Assembly: GCA_040751985.1 (NCBI GenBank)
Contig: JBFMFU010000047.1
Location: forward strand, 248,001 to 312,000
Source: Desulfoferula sp040751985
Lineage (GTDB): Bacteria; Desulfobacterota; Desulfarculia; Desulfarculales; Desulfarculaceae
Reading direction: 5' to 3'
Length of the DNA stretch: 64,000 nucleotides
Positions 42,622 through 52,098 of this stretch are shown here, piece by piece. A program made the position numbers and the translations under genes. A model generated the notes under the pieces. That model had not been told where the DNA came from and did no database searches. It saw only the letters and a program-made list of their open reading frames with translations. Position 1 is the stretch's first letter. Each line of letters starts with the position of its first letter.

Positions 42622-43374
42622 ATGAAGAGCGACTACATCCTCGATGTCCAGGGCCTGTGCAAGGCCTTCGGCGGCCTGCAGGCCACCACCGAGGTGAACT
42701 ACCGGATGGGCCTGGGCGAGCTGTCGGCCATCATCGGGCCCAACGGCGCGGGCAAGAGCACCTTCTTCAACCTCATCAGCGGCTTCCACCGCCCGGACAA
42801 GGGCAAGGTGTTCTTCAAGGGCGCCAACATCACCTCCTGGCCGGCCCACCGCATCGCCCGCTTCGGCATGAGCCGGGCCTTCCAGGTGAGCAACATCTAC
42901 CCCAAGCTCACCACCTATCAGAACGTGCGCCAGGCCATTTTGGTGCAGCAGAAGCGCACCCTGGACCTCTTCCGCCGGGCCGAAAAGCTGGCCCGCCGGG
43001 ACACCCAGGAGCTGCTGGCGGTCACCGGCCTAGACCAGCACCGCCAGGAGGTGGCCGGCACCCTGTCCCAGGGCGACAAGAAGCGCCTGGAGCTGGCCCT
43101 GGCCCTGGCCATCAAGCCGGACCTCTTGCTGTTGGACGAGCCCACCGCCGGCATGTCCGTGGAGGAGACCCACGACACCATGGAGCTGGTGGCCCGCCTG
43201 AACCGGGAGATGGGGGTGACCATCCTGTTCACCGAGCACGACATGTCCGTGGTCTTCGGCTACGCGCGGCGCCTGACCGTCCTGCACCAGGGCATGCTCA
43301 TCGCCGACGGAGAGCCCAGGGAGGTGCGGGCCAATGAGGAAGTTCAACGGGTATACCTGGGAGAAGAGGTGTGA
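42622..43374 (+). CDS. livG: Liv-type ABC transporter ATPase LivG (system 3)
   Basis: 250 residues: Walker A GPNGAGKST, signature variant LSQGDKKRLELA, Walker B LLLLDEPTAGMS, switch His in FTEHDMS. It starts one base after the livM stop and overlaps livF by 4 nt (GTGA). Confidence 0.93.
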   Translation: MKSDYILDVQGLCKAFGGLQATTEVNYRMGLGELSAIIGPNGAGKSTFFNLISGFHRPDKGKVFFKGANITSWPAHRIARFGMSRAFQVSNIYPKLTTYQNVRQAILVQQKRTLDLFRRAEKLARRDTQELLAVTGLDQHRQEVAGTLSQGDKKRLELALALAIKPDLLLLDEPTAGMSVEETHDTMELVARLNREMGVTILFTEHDMSVVFGYARRLTVLHQGMLIADGEPREVRANEEVQRVYLGEEV

Positions 43375-44078
43375 TACTGGAAGTTGACAAGGTTCACACC
43401 TTCTACGGCACCAGCCACATCCTTTTTGATGTGAGCCTGTCCGTGGACGGGGGCGAGATCGTCTGCCTGCTGGGCCGCAACGGGGCCGGCAAGACCACCA
43501 CCCTGCGCACCATCATGGGGCTGACCCCCTGCCGGAGCGGCAGCATCAAGTTCCACGACCAGGAGATCAAGGGCCGCCCGCCCTACGTCATCGCCCGCCA
43601 GGGCATGGGCTACGTGCCCGACAACCGCCTGGTGTTCCCGGACCTGACGGTGCGCGAAAACCTGGAGCTGGCCATCAAGGTGCCCAAGGGCTTCAGCGGC
43701 GAGCCCTGGAGCGTGGAGCGGGTCTACGAGCTGTTCCCCTCGCTAAAAAAGCTGGACCGCAACCTGGGCGGCTACCTGAGCGGCGGCGAGCAGCAGATGC
43801 TCACCGTGGGCCGCACCCTGATGGGCAACCCGGAGCTGATCCTCTTGGACGAGCCGGTGGAGGGGCTGGCCCCCCTGGTGGTCAAGGAGTTCGCCGCCCG
43901 CATCCGCGCGCTCAGGACCCTGGGCCAGACCATCCTGTTCTCCGAGCAGAACCTGGCCTTCGCCCTGGCCGTGGCCCAGCGGGCCTACGTCATCGACCGC
44001 GGGCGCATCCGCTACCAGGGCAGCATGGCCGAGCTGGGCGCCAACGAAGAGGTGAAACGCAAGTACCTGATGGTCTAG
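43371..44078 (+). CDS. livF: Liv-type ABC transporter ATPase LivF (system 3)
   Basis: 235 residues from GTG at 43371. Walker A GRNGAGKTT, GYVPDNRLVFPDLTV, signature LSGGEQQ, Walker B LILLDEPVEGLA. Its stop shares the bases CTAG (44075-44078) with the stop of the convergent acyl-CoA synthetase gene, so the two transcripts must overlap or end inside each other. Confidence 0.93.
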   Translation: MILEVDKVHTFYGTSHILFDVSLSVDGGEIVCLLGRNGAGKTTTLRTIMGLTPCRSGSIKFHDQEIKGRPPYVIARQGMGYVPDNRLVFPDLTVRENLELAIKVPKGFSGEPWSVERVYELFPSLKKLDRNLGGYLSGGEQQMLTVGRTLMGNPELILLDEPVEGLAPLVVKEFAARIRALRTLGQTILFSEQNLAFALAVAQRAYVIDRGRIRYQGSMAELGANEEVKRKYLMV

Positions 44079-45712
44079 CCCCTGCCCTGCTTGGCCAGCT
44101 CCCTTTGGCGCAGCTCGCCCCGCTTGATCTTGCCGGTGGCGGTCATGGGCAGCTCAGCCACGAACTCCAACAGGCGCGGGTACTCGTGAGCGGCCAGGCG
44201 GGTCTTGACGAACTGCTGGATGTCGCGCTCCAGGGCCTGGTCCGGGGCCACGCCCGGCTTGGGCACGATGAAGGCCTTGACCACGTCGCCGCGCACCGGG
44301 TCCGGCGCGCCGATGACCGCGGCCAGGGCCACGCTGGGGTGCTTGATCAGGCAGTCCTCGATCTCCGAGGGGCCGATGCGGTAGCCGGCGCTGGTGATCA
44401 GGTCGTCCTTGCGGCCCACGAACCAGAAGTAGCCCTGGGCGTCCTTTTTGGCCAGGTCGCCGAACAGGCACCAGTCGTCAATGAACTTATCCGCGGTGGC
44501 CCGAGGGTTTTGCCAGTACTCAAGGAACATCACCGGGTCCGGCCGCCGGCAGGCCACCTCGCCCACCAAGCCCGGCGCCACCGGCCGGCCCTTCTCGTCC
44601 ACCACCTCCACCCGGTGGCCGGGCACCGGCCGGCCCATGGAGCCCGGCCGCACCTCCATCAGCTCGGCGCAGTTGCTCAGCACCAGGTTGCACTCGGTCA
44701 TGCCGTAGAACTCGTTGATGGTCAGCTTCATGGCCTCGCGGCCCCAGTCCAAGAGCTCGGCGCCCAGGGTCTCGCCGCCGCTGGCGATGGAGCGCATGGC
44801 GTAGTCGTAGCGCTCCCAGGGCCGGGGCACCTGGCGCATCATCTTCAGGGCGGTGGGGGGCATGAAGGAGTTGCGCACCCCGTACTTGGCCAGCAGGTGG
44901 AAGGCCTGCTCGGGGTCGAACTTGCGCGCCCGGTGGGCCAGCACCGGCACCCCGAAGTGCCAGGAGGGCAGGAGCACATCCAAGAGACCGCCGGCCCAGG
45001 CCCAGTCGGCCGGGGTCCAGAACAGGTCGTCCTCCTGGGGGAAGAAGTTGTGGGGCATCTGCACGCCGGACAGATGGCCCAGCAGGGTGCGGTGGGCGTG
45101 CAGGGCGCCCTTGGGCGGCCCGGTGGTGCCGGAGGTGTAAATAAGCAGGGCCGGGTCCTCGGCGGCCGTGTCCACCGGCGTGAAGCGGTCCGCGGCCTGG
45201 CTCAGGCCCTGCCAAAGCTCCACCACCCCGGCCGGGGCCTGGCCCCGGGCCTGGATGACCGTGGTCAGCTCGGGCAGGGCGGGCCTGATCTCCATGATCT
45301 TGGCCAGGTTGGCCGCGTCGGTTATGATGCCCTTGGCGCCGCTGTTGCCCAGGCGGTACTCCAGGGCCTCGGGCCCGAAGAGGGTGAACAGGGGCACGGC
45401 GATGGCCCCCAGCTTGTAGATGGCCGCGTGGGCCAGGCCGGTCTCCACGCACTGGGGCAGCAGGATGCCCACCCGGTCGCCCCGCTTTATGCCCTGGGCG
45501 GCCAGCAGGTTGGCCAGGCGGTTGGAAAGGCGCATCAGGTCCCAGAAGGTGTATTTCTCCACCTGCCCGGACTCGTCCTCGTAGATCAGGGCCAGCCGGT
45601 AGCGCTGACCGGCCCACTTGTCGCAGACATCCACCCCTATGTTGAAGGAGGCGGGTATCTGCACCTTGTACGCGCCGTAGACCTCCTCGTAGCTCTGGCC
45701 TCTGGTCAGCAT
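44075..45712 (-). CDS. AMP-forming acyl-CoA synthetase, medium-chain (ACSM/acetyl-CoA-synthetase-like)
   Basis: 545 residues, closer to the acetyl/medium-chain branch than to FadD: LLIYTSGTTGPPKGALHAHRT, a TPADWAWAGGLLD segment, EFYGMTECN, DDWCLFGDLA, GRKDDLITSAGYRIGPSEIE, and the Lys in ATGKIKRGELR. ATG at 45712 with AGGAGGAG upstream. Divergent from the SDR/synthetase pair at 45833 and convergent with livF. It activates a short- or medium-chain or branched acid. Confidence 0.92.
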   Translation of the reverse strand: MLTRGQSYEEVYGAYKVQIPASFNIGVDVCDKWAGQRYRLALIYEDESGQVEKYTFWDLMRLSNRLANLLAAQGIKRGDRVGILLPQCVETGLAHAAIYKLGAIAVPLFTLFGPEALEYRLGNSGAKGIITDAANLAKIMEIRPALPELTTVIQARGQAPAGVVELWQGLSQAADRFTPVDTAAEDPALLIYTSGTTGPPKGALHAHRTLLGHLSGVQMPHNFFPQEDDLFWTPADWAWAGGLLDVLLPSWHFGVPVLAHRARKFDPEQAFHLLAKYGVRNSFMPPTALKMMRQVPRPWERYDYAMRSIASGGETLGAELLDWGREAMKLTINEFYGMTECNLVLSNCAELMEVRPGSMGRPVPGHRVEVVDEKGRPVAPGLVGEVACRRPDPVMFLEYWQNPRATADKFIDDWCLFGDLAKKDAQGYFWFVGRKDDLITSAGYRIGPSEIEDCLIKHPSVALAAVIGAPDPVRGDVVKAFIVPKPGVAPDQALERDIQQFVKTRLAAHEYPRLLEFVAELPMTATGKIKRGELRQRELAKQGRG

Positions 45713-45832
45713 GGCTCCTCCTGGCGGCGAAAGGGGTGGGACCCGGTCCGGCCGGGCACGCTCCGATTATGCCCCAAGGCCAGGGGCCGGCGAAAGGGGC
45801 AAGCCGCGGCGCGGGAAAGGAGGGGCTGAAGC

Positions 45833-46750
45833 ATGCAGCCCATACGCTTCGACGGCCGGGCGGCCATCGTCACCGGGGCCGGGGCCGGCCTGGGGCGGAG
45901 CTACGCCAAGTTCCTGGCCAGCCGGGGGGCCATGGTGCTGGTCAACGACCTGGGCAGCGGATACGCCGACCAGGAGGGCTCGGCCGGCCCGGCCCAGCAG
46001 GTGGCCCAGGAGATCATGGCCGCGGGCGGCCGGGCCGTGGCCAACGCCGACAGCGTGGCCGACTGGCAGGGGGCCCAGCGCATGGTGCAAGAGTGCCGGG
46101 AGGCCTTCGGCCGGGTGGACATCCTGATCAACAACGCCGGCATCCTGCGCGACCGCACCCTGCTCAAGATGACCCCGGAAGACTTCCAGATGGTGCTGGG
46201 GGTGCACCTGCTGGGCGCCTTCTATACCACCCGAGCCGCCTTCGCCCTCATGAAGGAGCAGGCCTACGGCCGCATCGTGCTGACCACCTCCACCAGCGGC
46301 CTGTTCGGCGTCTTCGGCCAGACCAACTACTCGGCGGCCAAGCTGGGCCTGGTGGGCTTCATGAACGCGCTCAAGCAGGAGGGGGTCCGCTACAACGTCC
46401 TGGTCAACGCCGTGGCGCCCATGGCCGCCACCCGCCTGAGCCTGCCCACCGGCTTCTTCCCGCCGGAGATGGAGCCGCTGATCAGCACGGAGCTGGTTAC
46501 GCCCCTGGTGGCCTGGTTCTGCAGCGAGCAGTGCAACGTCAGCGGGGACGTGGTGGAGGCCGGCGGCGGCTACTTCGCCAAGGCCCAGGTGGTGGAGGGC
46601 CTGGGGGTGCGCTTCGACCCCCGGCGAGAGCTGACCCCGGAGATGATCGCCGAGCACTACGGCCGCATCAGCGACATGCGCGGCGCGCGGCCCTTCGCCT
46701 CGGCCAATGAGCAGATGCAGGCGGCCCTGGCGCCGCTCAAGGAAAAGTAG
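45833..46750 (+). CDS. Short-chain dehydrogenase, 3-hydroxyacyl-CoA dehydrogenase type (MFE-2-like)
   Basis: 305 residues. TGAGAGLGRSYAKFLASRGA followed by VLVNDLG and a longer insert (GYADQEGS) are typical of the dehydrogenase unit of type 2 multifunctional beta-oxidation enzymes. NNAGILRDRTLLKMT, TTSTSGLFG and YSAAKLGLVGF give the active site. The C-terminal extension beyond the usual 250 residues also fits. ATG at 45833 with AAAGGAGGGG upstream. It is 10 nt before an acyl-CoA synthetase gene, so the pair probably acts in one CoA-ester pathway. Confidence 0.9.
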   Translation: MQPIRFDGRAAIVTGAGAGLGRSYAKFLASRGAMVLVNDLGSGYADQEGSAGPAQQVAQEIMAAGGRAVANADSVADWQGAQRMVQECREAFGRVDILINNAGILRDRTLLKMTPEDFQMVLGVHLLGAFYTTRAAFALMKEQAYGRIVLTTSTSGLFGVFGQTNYSAAKLGLVGFMNALKQEGVRYNVLVNAVAPMAATRLSLPTGFFPPEMEPLISTELVTPLVAWFCSEQCNVSGDVVEAGGGYFAKAQVVEGLGVRFDPRRELTPEMIAEHYGRISDMRGARPFASANEQMQAALAPLKEK

Positions 46751-46760
46751 GAGGCAGACC

Positions 46761-48320
46761 ATGCAGCGTTTCCAGGTGCCCGACGTAGTCATAGGCGATG
46801 TCATCGCCAGCCACGGCAAGTGGCGGGCCAGCAAGCCGGCGGTTATCTGCGAGGACGACTCCATCACCTGGGGGGCCTTCAACCGCCGGGTGAACCAGGT
46901 GGCCAACCGGCTGATCGCCCTGGGCCTGGCCAAGGGCGACAAGGCCAGCCTGTTGTGCGGCAACTGCATCGAGATGCTCATCAGCCTGTTCGGCATCATC
47001 AAGGCCGGCGGCGTGGCTGTGCCGCTGAGCGTGATGGTGCAGGGCGAGTCCCTGGCCCGCATGGTGGTGAACTCGGACAGCAAGTTCCTGCTGGCCCAGG
47101 CCCCCATGGCCCCGGTGATGGACGCCTTCCGCGATCAGTTCACGGCCATCGCGCCCGCGGGCTACGTGATCATCGGCGGCCAGGCTCCGGGCTGGACGCC
47201 GTTCTACGATTTTCTGCTGCCGGCGCCGGACAGCGAGCCCGGCGTCAAGCTGACCTACGAGGACCCCATCAACATCATGTACACCTCGGGCACCACCGGC
47301 GTGCCCAAGGGCATCCTGCACACCCACCACAACCGCACCCACTTCGCCCTGTCCTTCGGCATGGACTTCCGCTGCGACTCCAGCGCGGTCACCATCGTCA
47401 CCACCGCCCTGTACGCCAACGGCACCTGGCTGACCATGCTGCCCACCATCTTCGCCGGCGGCACCCTGATCGTGATGCCCAAGTTCGATCCCCAGGAGTT
47501 CCTGGCCCTGGCCTCCCGGCACCGCTGCACGCACACCTTCATGGTGCCCACCCAGTTCACGGTGCTCTTGGAGCAGGAGGACTTCGACCAATACGACCTC
47601 GGCTCCATGCGGGTGTGGCTCTCGGCCGGCAGCCCCTTCCGGCCCCAGACCAAGCGCGAGGTGCTGGAGCGCTTCCCAGGCGAGCTGATGGAGCTGTGGG
47701 GGCTCACCGAGGGCGTGGCCACCACCCTCAAGCCCGAGCACATGCGCACCAAGACCGAGTCCGTGGGCATCCCCCTAGTGGGCTGGGACGTGGGCATCAT
47801 CGATGACCAGGGCAACCGCCTGCCGCCCAACCAGTCCGGCGAGATCGTGGCCTTCAGCGCCTTCCTGATGCCCGAGTACTACAAGCTGCCCGACAAGACC
47901 GCGGAGGCCATCTGGCTGGACGAACAGGGCCGCACTTTCCTGCGCACCGGCGACATGGGCAAGCTGGACGAGGACGGCTTTCTCTACGTGCTGGACCGCA
48001 AAAAGGATATGATCATCAGCGGGGGCATCAACATCTTCGCCAGCGACATCGAGGAGGTGGCCGCCAAGCACCCGGAGGTGGCCGACGTGGCGGTGATCGG
48101 CGTGCCCCACCCCAAGTGGGGCGAGACCCCGGTGGCCCTGGTCATCGCCAAGCCCGGCGCCACGGCCGGGGCCGAGGCCATCAAGGATTGGCTCAACCCC
48201 CGCCTGGCCAAGTATCAGCGGGTGAGCCAGGTGATCATCCGCCAGGACTTCCCGCGCAACGTGCTGGGCAAGGTGCTCAAGCGCGAGCTGCGCGACGAGT
48301 ACCAGGACCTGGCCGGCTAG
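46761..48320 (+). CDS. AMP-forming acyl-CoA synthetase (FadD-like)
   Basis: 519 residues. ATG at 46761 with AGGAGG seven nucleotides upstream. NIMYTSGTTGVPKGILHTHHN, ELWGLTEGVATT, FLRTGDMGKL, DRKKDMIISGGINIFASDIE (residues after INIF differ from the common YP), and Lys in LGKVLKREL. Fourth synthetase in the window. It shares a transcript with the SDR at 45833. Confidence 0.92.
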   Translation: MQRFQVPDVVIGDVIASHGKWRASKPAVICEDDSITWGAFNRRVNQVANRLIALGLAKGDKASLLCGNCIEMLISLFGIIKAGGVAVPLSVMVQGESLARMVVNSDSKFLLAQAPMAPVMDAFRDQFTAIAPAGYVIIGGQAPGWTPFYDFLLPAPDSEPGVKLTYEDPINIMYTSGTTGVPKGILHTHHNRTHFALSFGMDFRCDSSAVTIVTTALYANGTWLTMLPTIFAGGTLIVMPKFDPQEFLALASRHRCTHTFMVPTQFTVLLEQEDFDQYDLGSMRVWLSAGSPFRPQTKREVLERFPGELMELWGLTEGVATTLKPEHMRTKTESVGIPLVGWDVGIIDDQGNRLPPNQSGEIVAFSAFLMPEYYKLPDKTAEAIWLDEQGRTFLRTGDMGKLDEDGFLYVLDRKKDMIISGGINIFASDIEEVAAKHPEVADVAVIGVPHPKWGETPVALVIAKPGATAGAEAIKDWLNPRLAKYQRVSQVIIRQDFPRNVLGKVLKRELRDEYQDLAG

Positions 48321-48339
48321 CCGGCCTTCAGCCGGCCAG
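48309..48339. terminator. Inverted repeat spanning two convergent stop codons
   Basis: CTGGCCGGCT (48309-48318) and AGCCGGCCAG (48330-48339), 11 nt apart, overlapping the stops of the synthetase and the LarA-like gene. No T run on either side; it may act as a weak bidirectional terminator. Confidence 0.4.
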
Positions 48340-49581
48340 ACGGTAGAGCACCTCGCCGGCCTGGTCCACGAACAGCACCCCCTGGTCCTCGCGGCCCTGG
48401 TAGTCGCCGAGATTCACCTCCTCCGGGTCCTGATAGCCCAGGTTGAGGTCCCGGCACGCTTGGGCGGATATGCCGGTGGCCAGCACCACCTCTATGCGCG
48501 GCCGCTCCACCCCACCAGCGAAGCTGCCCAGGCCCTTGACGTGGGTGGCGTGGGCCAGCACCCCGCGGGGGACGCCGGCGAAGCGGGCCGGGTCGGCCAG
48601 GAAGTAGTCGCGCACGTGGTAGCCCACGGAGCGAATCTGCTCGCCCCAGGTGCGCGAGACCCGCTTGATGTGCGGGCCGTAGATGATCAGGCGGCCGCCG
48701 TCGGCCACCACCTGCTCCAGCTTGTACATCACCTTGCCCGCGGTCCACAGCTCGTCGTACATCTCCGGGGCCCGGCCCAGCACCAGCTGGTAGGGCCGCG
48801 GCTTGATCACCACGTGCACCCTCGCCGATAGGTCCGCGGCCGCGGACCAGGCCGGCTGCAGCGGCCCCGCGTACAGGCCGCAGAGCTGGCCCTGGGGGCT
48901 GACCACCGGGCAGCAGCCGTGCACCGGCGCGGGCACCATCTGCAGGGCCCGCTCCAGCATGCGCCGCACCGGGGTGTCCTGGCGCCCGATGATCTCAGCG
49001 CAGGTGATCACCGCACCCAGCCAGTGGGAGAAGTGCAGGAACTCGCCGGTGGAGATGCCGGGGAAGAGGTACTTGGCCCCGCCGGAGAAGCCCACCACCT
49101 CGTGGGGGAACACCGGCCCCAGCACGATGATCTGGTCGTAGTTGAACACGGCCCGGTTGATGTCCACCGGCACCCGCTCGCGCAGGCGGCCGCCGGACAG
49201 GGCGTAGACCTCCTCCTCCTCCAGCCAGCCCAGGCGGCGGGAGGTGTCGGGCAGGTCCCAGCGGTGGTTTAAGAGCTCCACCCCGGCCCAGGGGCCGCGC
49301 CGGGCCCCGGCGTCCAGGCCGTAGAGGGCCTGTATCTTCTCCGGGGCCAGGGGCGGGTGGGTGCCCAGGGCCACCATGAAGTCCAGCCTGGCCGCCCGGG
49401 GGGCGACCACCCGGCGCAGGGACTCCACCAGCAGGGGCAGGGGGCAGGTGCGGGTGCCGTCCGGGGTGAGCACCAGCACCCGTTGGCCAACGTAGAGCTC
49501 CGGCGGCGTGCCCTGGGCCATGATCCGCCGGACCTGCTCGGCGCCCAGCATTGCGCCGGGGCTGCCTTGACCAGCGACCAT
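48328..49581 (-). CDS. LarA-family (nickel-pincer) racemase/epimerase-like protein, DUF2088
   Basis: 417 residues from ATG at 49581 (GAGAGGAG upstream), 11 nt after uxaC. LarA marks: PDGTRTCPLP (the D-x-T-R motif), ALGTHPPL (His of GTHR-P), and HEVVGFSGGAKYLFPGI with the Lys that holds the nickel-pincer nucleotide. LarA of Lactobacillus is a lactate racemase; many homologues act on other 2-hydroxy acids. Next to a uronate isomerase, an aldonate or hydroxy-acid epimerase is the best guess. The larB, larC and larE cofactor genes are not in the window. Confidence 0.85.
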   Translation of the reverse strand: MVAGQGSPGAMLGAEQVRRIMAQGTPPELYVGQRVLVLTPDGTRTCPLPLLVESLRRVVAPRAARLDFMVALGTHPPLAPEKIQALYGLDAGARRGPWAGVELLNHRWDLPDTSRRLGWLEEEEVYALSGGRLRERVPVDINRAVFNYDQIIVLGPVFPHEVVGFSGGAKYLFPGISTGEFLHFSHWLGAVITCAEIIGRQDTPVRRMLERALQMVPAPVHGCCPVVSPQGQLCGLYAGPLQPAWSAAADLSARVHVVIKPRPYQLVLGRAPEMYDELWTAGKVMYKLEQVVADGGRLIIYGPHIKRVSRTWGEQIRSVGYHVRDYFLADPARFAGVPRGVLAHATHVKGLGSFAGGVERPRIEVVLATGISAQACRDLNLGYQDPEEVNLGDYQGREDQGVLFVDQAGEVLYRLAG

Positions 49582-49592
49582 CTCGGCTCCTC

Positions 49593-51008
49593 TCACAGGC
49601 GATAGGCCCGCTTGGCCAGGCCGTAGGCCAGCTCCCCAGCCAGCTCGGCCGCCTCGTCCTGGGCCAGGCAATGGTCGCAGACCAGCTCGGCCAGGTAGGC
49701 GCAGTCCAGGCGGCGGGACAGGTCGTGGCGGGCGGGGATGGAAGCGAAAGCCCGGGTGTCGTCGTTGAAGCCCACCGTGTTGTAGAAGCCGGCGGTCTCG
49801 ATCATCCGGCGCTTGTGGCGCAGCATGCCCTGGGGGCTGTCGTAGAACCACCAGGCCGGCCCCAGGCGCAGGATGGGGTAGTGCCCGGCCAGAGGGGCCA
49901 GCTCCCGGCTGTAGGCGCTCTCGTCCAGGGTGAATAGGATCAGGGTCAGGCCCGGCTCGTTGCCCAGGCGGTCCAAGAGCGGCTTGAGGTCCCGCACGTA
50001 GTTGGTGGGGGTAGGGATGTCGGCGCCCATGTCCGGGCCGAAGCGCTGGTATAAGAGCCGGTTGTGGTTGCGCCAGGAACCGGGGTGCAGCTGCATCACC
50101 AGCCCGTCCTCCAGGCTCATCTTGGCCATCTCCAGGAGCATCTGCCCCCGGAAGGCCTCGGCCTGGGCCGGGCTCATCTGCCCGCGCAGGGCCTGGTCCA
50201 GCAGGCGCTGGCAGTCGGCCGGCGGCAGGTCGCAGGTCTTGGCGCTGGGGTGGCCGTGGTCGGTGGCCGTGGCCCCATGGGCGATGAAGTATTGCCGCCG
50301 CTGGGCCAGGGCCCGCAGATAGCCCGGCCAGCGGCTGGTTTCCTGGCCGGTGAGCCGGGCCAGGTGTTCCAGGTTTTGGCCAAAGCCCGGCGCCTCGGGG
50401 TCCACCAGCGGGTCCGGCCGGAAGGTGGGCAGCACCCGGCCCGGCCAGGCGCTGGCCGCGATGCGCTCATGGGCCGCCAGGTCCGACAGGGGCGAGTCGG
50501 TGGTGGCGAGCACCTCGATGTTAAAGCGCCGGAAAAGCTCCCGCACCCGGAACTCGGGCCGGGCCAGGCAGTCGGCGATCTGGTCGTAGATGGCCTCGGC
50601 CGTGTCCGGGCCCAGGCGCTGGCGCACGCCGAAGAGATAGTAGAGCACGTAGTCCAGCCACAGCCGCGAGGGCGTGCCCCGGAATAGGTGGTAGTGCTGG
50701 GCGAACAGCCGCCACACGGCGCGGGGGTCCTCTTCCACCGGGCCGCCGTCGCGCCGGGGCACGCCCAGGCGCTCCAGAGGCACGCCCTGGCTGTAGAGCA
50801 TGCGCAGCAGGTAGTGGTCCGGGATGATCAGCAGGCGGCTGGGGTCGGGGAAGGCGATGTTGTCCGCGTACCAGGCCGGGTCGCTGTGGCCGTGGGGGCT
50901 GAGGATGGGCAGGTCCCGGACCTGGGCGTAGAGCGCCCGGGCCACAGCCCGCTGGGCCGGGTCGCTGGGCAGCAGGCGGTCCTCGTGCATCTCCAAGGGC
51001 GCGGCCAT
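49593..51008 (-). CDS. uxaC: Glucuronate/uronate isomerase
   Basis: 471 residues, normal length for UxaC. SPHGHSDP (His39, His41) is the metal-binding start of the amidohydrolase-like barrel. EVLATTDSP, LPTFRPDPL, MQLHPGSWRNHN and the late TVGFNDDTRAFASIPARHD complete the family pattern. It isomerises glucuronate or galacturonate to fructuronate or tagaturonate. ATG at 51008 with GAGGGACAC upstream. It is divergent from the RpiR regulator and co-directional with the LarA-like gene. Confidence 0.93.
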   Translation of the reverse strand: MAAPLEMHEDRLLPSDPAQRAVARALYAQVRDLPILSPHGHSDPAWYADNIAFPDPSRLLIIPDHYLLRMLYSQGVPLERLGVPRRDGGPVEEDPRAVWRLFAQHYHLFRGTPSRLWLDYVLYYLFGVRQRLGPDTAEAIYDQIADCLARPEFRVRELFRRFNIEVLATTDSPLSDLAAHERIAASAWPGRVLPTFRPDPLVDPEAPGFGQNLEHLARLTGQETSRWPGYLRALAQRRQYFIAHGATATDHGHPSAKTCDLPPADCQRLLDQALRGQMSPAQAEAFRGQMLLEMAKMSLEDGLVMQLHPGSWRNHNRLLYQRFGPDMGADIPTPTNYVRDLKPLLDRLGNEPGLTLILFTLDESAYSRELAPLAGHYPILRLGPAWWFYDSPQGMLRHKRRMIETAGFYNTVGFNDDTRAFASIPARHDLSRRLDCAYLAELVCDHCLAQDEAAELAGELAYGLAKRAYRL

Positions 51009-51143
51009 GTGTCCCTCGCTCTGCGTGGGCCCTGGGCTATATCACCATGTATTTAATGGCTAAATACAATTTTAATCCATCCGGGGCCGCCTCGGGTTTT
51101 GTAAAAATATTTCCTAAAACGCCTTTTTTCTTGACTTGATGCC

Positions 51144-51168
51144 ATATGTTTGGAAAATTACAACATAT
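51144..51168. promoter_or_regulatory. Candidate RpiR operator and promoter region
   Basis: ATATGTT (51144-51150) and AACATAT (51162-51168) are perfect complements separated by 11 nt, just after a TTGACT (51131-51136), in an AT-rich island between uxaC and rpiR-like. The dyad would cover the -10 region of the rightward promoter. Confidence 0.5.
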
Positions 51169-51214
51169 CGCCCGGCGTACTGCAACAACCAATTTCTTGA
51201 AAAAAGGTTTCCGA

Positions 51215-52054
51215 ATGCCCGACACCCTGACCAGCATCAGGAACGCGCTGGATTCCCTGCGCAACTCCGAGAAAAAGGTGGCCAAGTGCGTGCTGGCCGA
51301 CCCCAGCGCGGCCATCAACTACTCCATCACCGAACTGGCCGAAAAGGCCGGCACCAGCGAGGCCACGGTGGTGCGCTTCTGCCGCAGCCTGGGCCTGGCC
51401 GGCTATCTGGAGCTGCGCCTGAACCTGGCCCGGGAGATGCCCAGCGCCCAGCCCATCTTCGAGAACGTGGCCGCCAGCGACTCACTGGCCGAGATCACGG
51501 GCAAGATCCTGGGGGCCCACAAGGAGGCCCTGAGCAACGCCCTGAACAAGCTGAACCTGGACGACCTGGACCAGGCGGTGAAGCTCTTGGCCGCGGCCCG
51601 CAGCATAGATTTCTATGGGGTGGGGGGATCGGCCATCGTGGCCAAGGACGCCCACCACAAGTTCTTCCGCCTGGGCATTCCCTGCGCGGCCTACGACGAC
51701 CCGCACATGCAGGTCATGTCCGCGGCCCAGCTAGCGCCGGGCTGCGTGGTGGTGGCCATATCCCACACCGGCTCCACCAAGGACATCATCGAGAGCGCGC
51801 GCATCGCCCGGGCCGCCGGGGCCAAGGTCATCGGCGTGGTGGGCAAGAACAACTCGCCCCTGGCCCGGGTCTGCGACCTGGTGCTGTCGGTGCACTCCCA
51901 GGAGGCGGCCCTGCTCTTGGCGCCCATGACCTCGCGCTTGGTGCAACTGGCCATCATCGACGTGCTGTTCGTGGCCGTGGCCATGCAGGACTTCGGGGGC
52001 GTCAAGGAGCGCCTGGACCGGGTCAAGCGCTCCCTGGTGGAAAAGCGTTACTAA
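51215..52054 (+). CDS. RpiR/MurR-family transcriptional regulator with SIS domain
   Basis: 279 residues from ATG at 51215 (AAAGG 7 nt upstream); an earlier in-frame ATG at 51146 lies inside the operator dyad. The N-terminal helix-turn-helix (1-75) has YSITELAEKAGTSEATVVRFCRSLG, and the SIS sugar-phosphate domain spans about 120-255 (IDFYGVGGSA, VVVAISHTGSTKDIIE). It probably senses a phosphosugar or phospho-sugar acid made by this cluster and controls both the leftward uxaC and rightward transport genes. Confidence 0.93.
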   Translation: MPDTLTSIRNALDSLRNSEKKVAKCVLADPSAAINYSITELAEKAGTSEATVVRFCRSLGLAGYLELRLNLAREMPSAQPIFENVAASDSLAEITGKILGAHKEALSNALNKLNLDDLDQAVKLLAAARSIDFYGVGGSAIVAKDAHHKFFRLGIPCAAYDDPHMQVMSAAQLAPGCVVVAISHTGSTKDIIESARIARAAGAKVIGVVGKNNSPLARVCDLVLSVHSQEAALLLAPMTSRLVQLAIIDVLFVAVAMQDFGGVKERLDRVKRSLVEKRY

Positions 52055-52098
52055 GCCCCGGGCCGGCCCCAAACCCGGAGCCAGGGGGAGGAGGGGCG

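Noticed and set aside
51146..51214. RpiR start at ATG 51146
   Set aside because: It overlaps the candidate operator dyad and would add residues without similarity to the family; ATG 51215 has AAAGG upstream.
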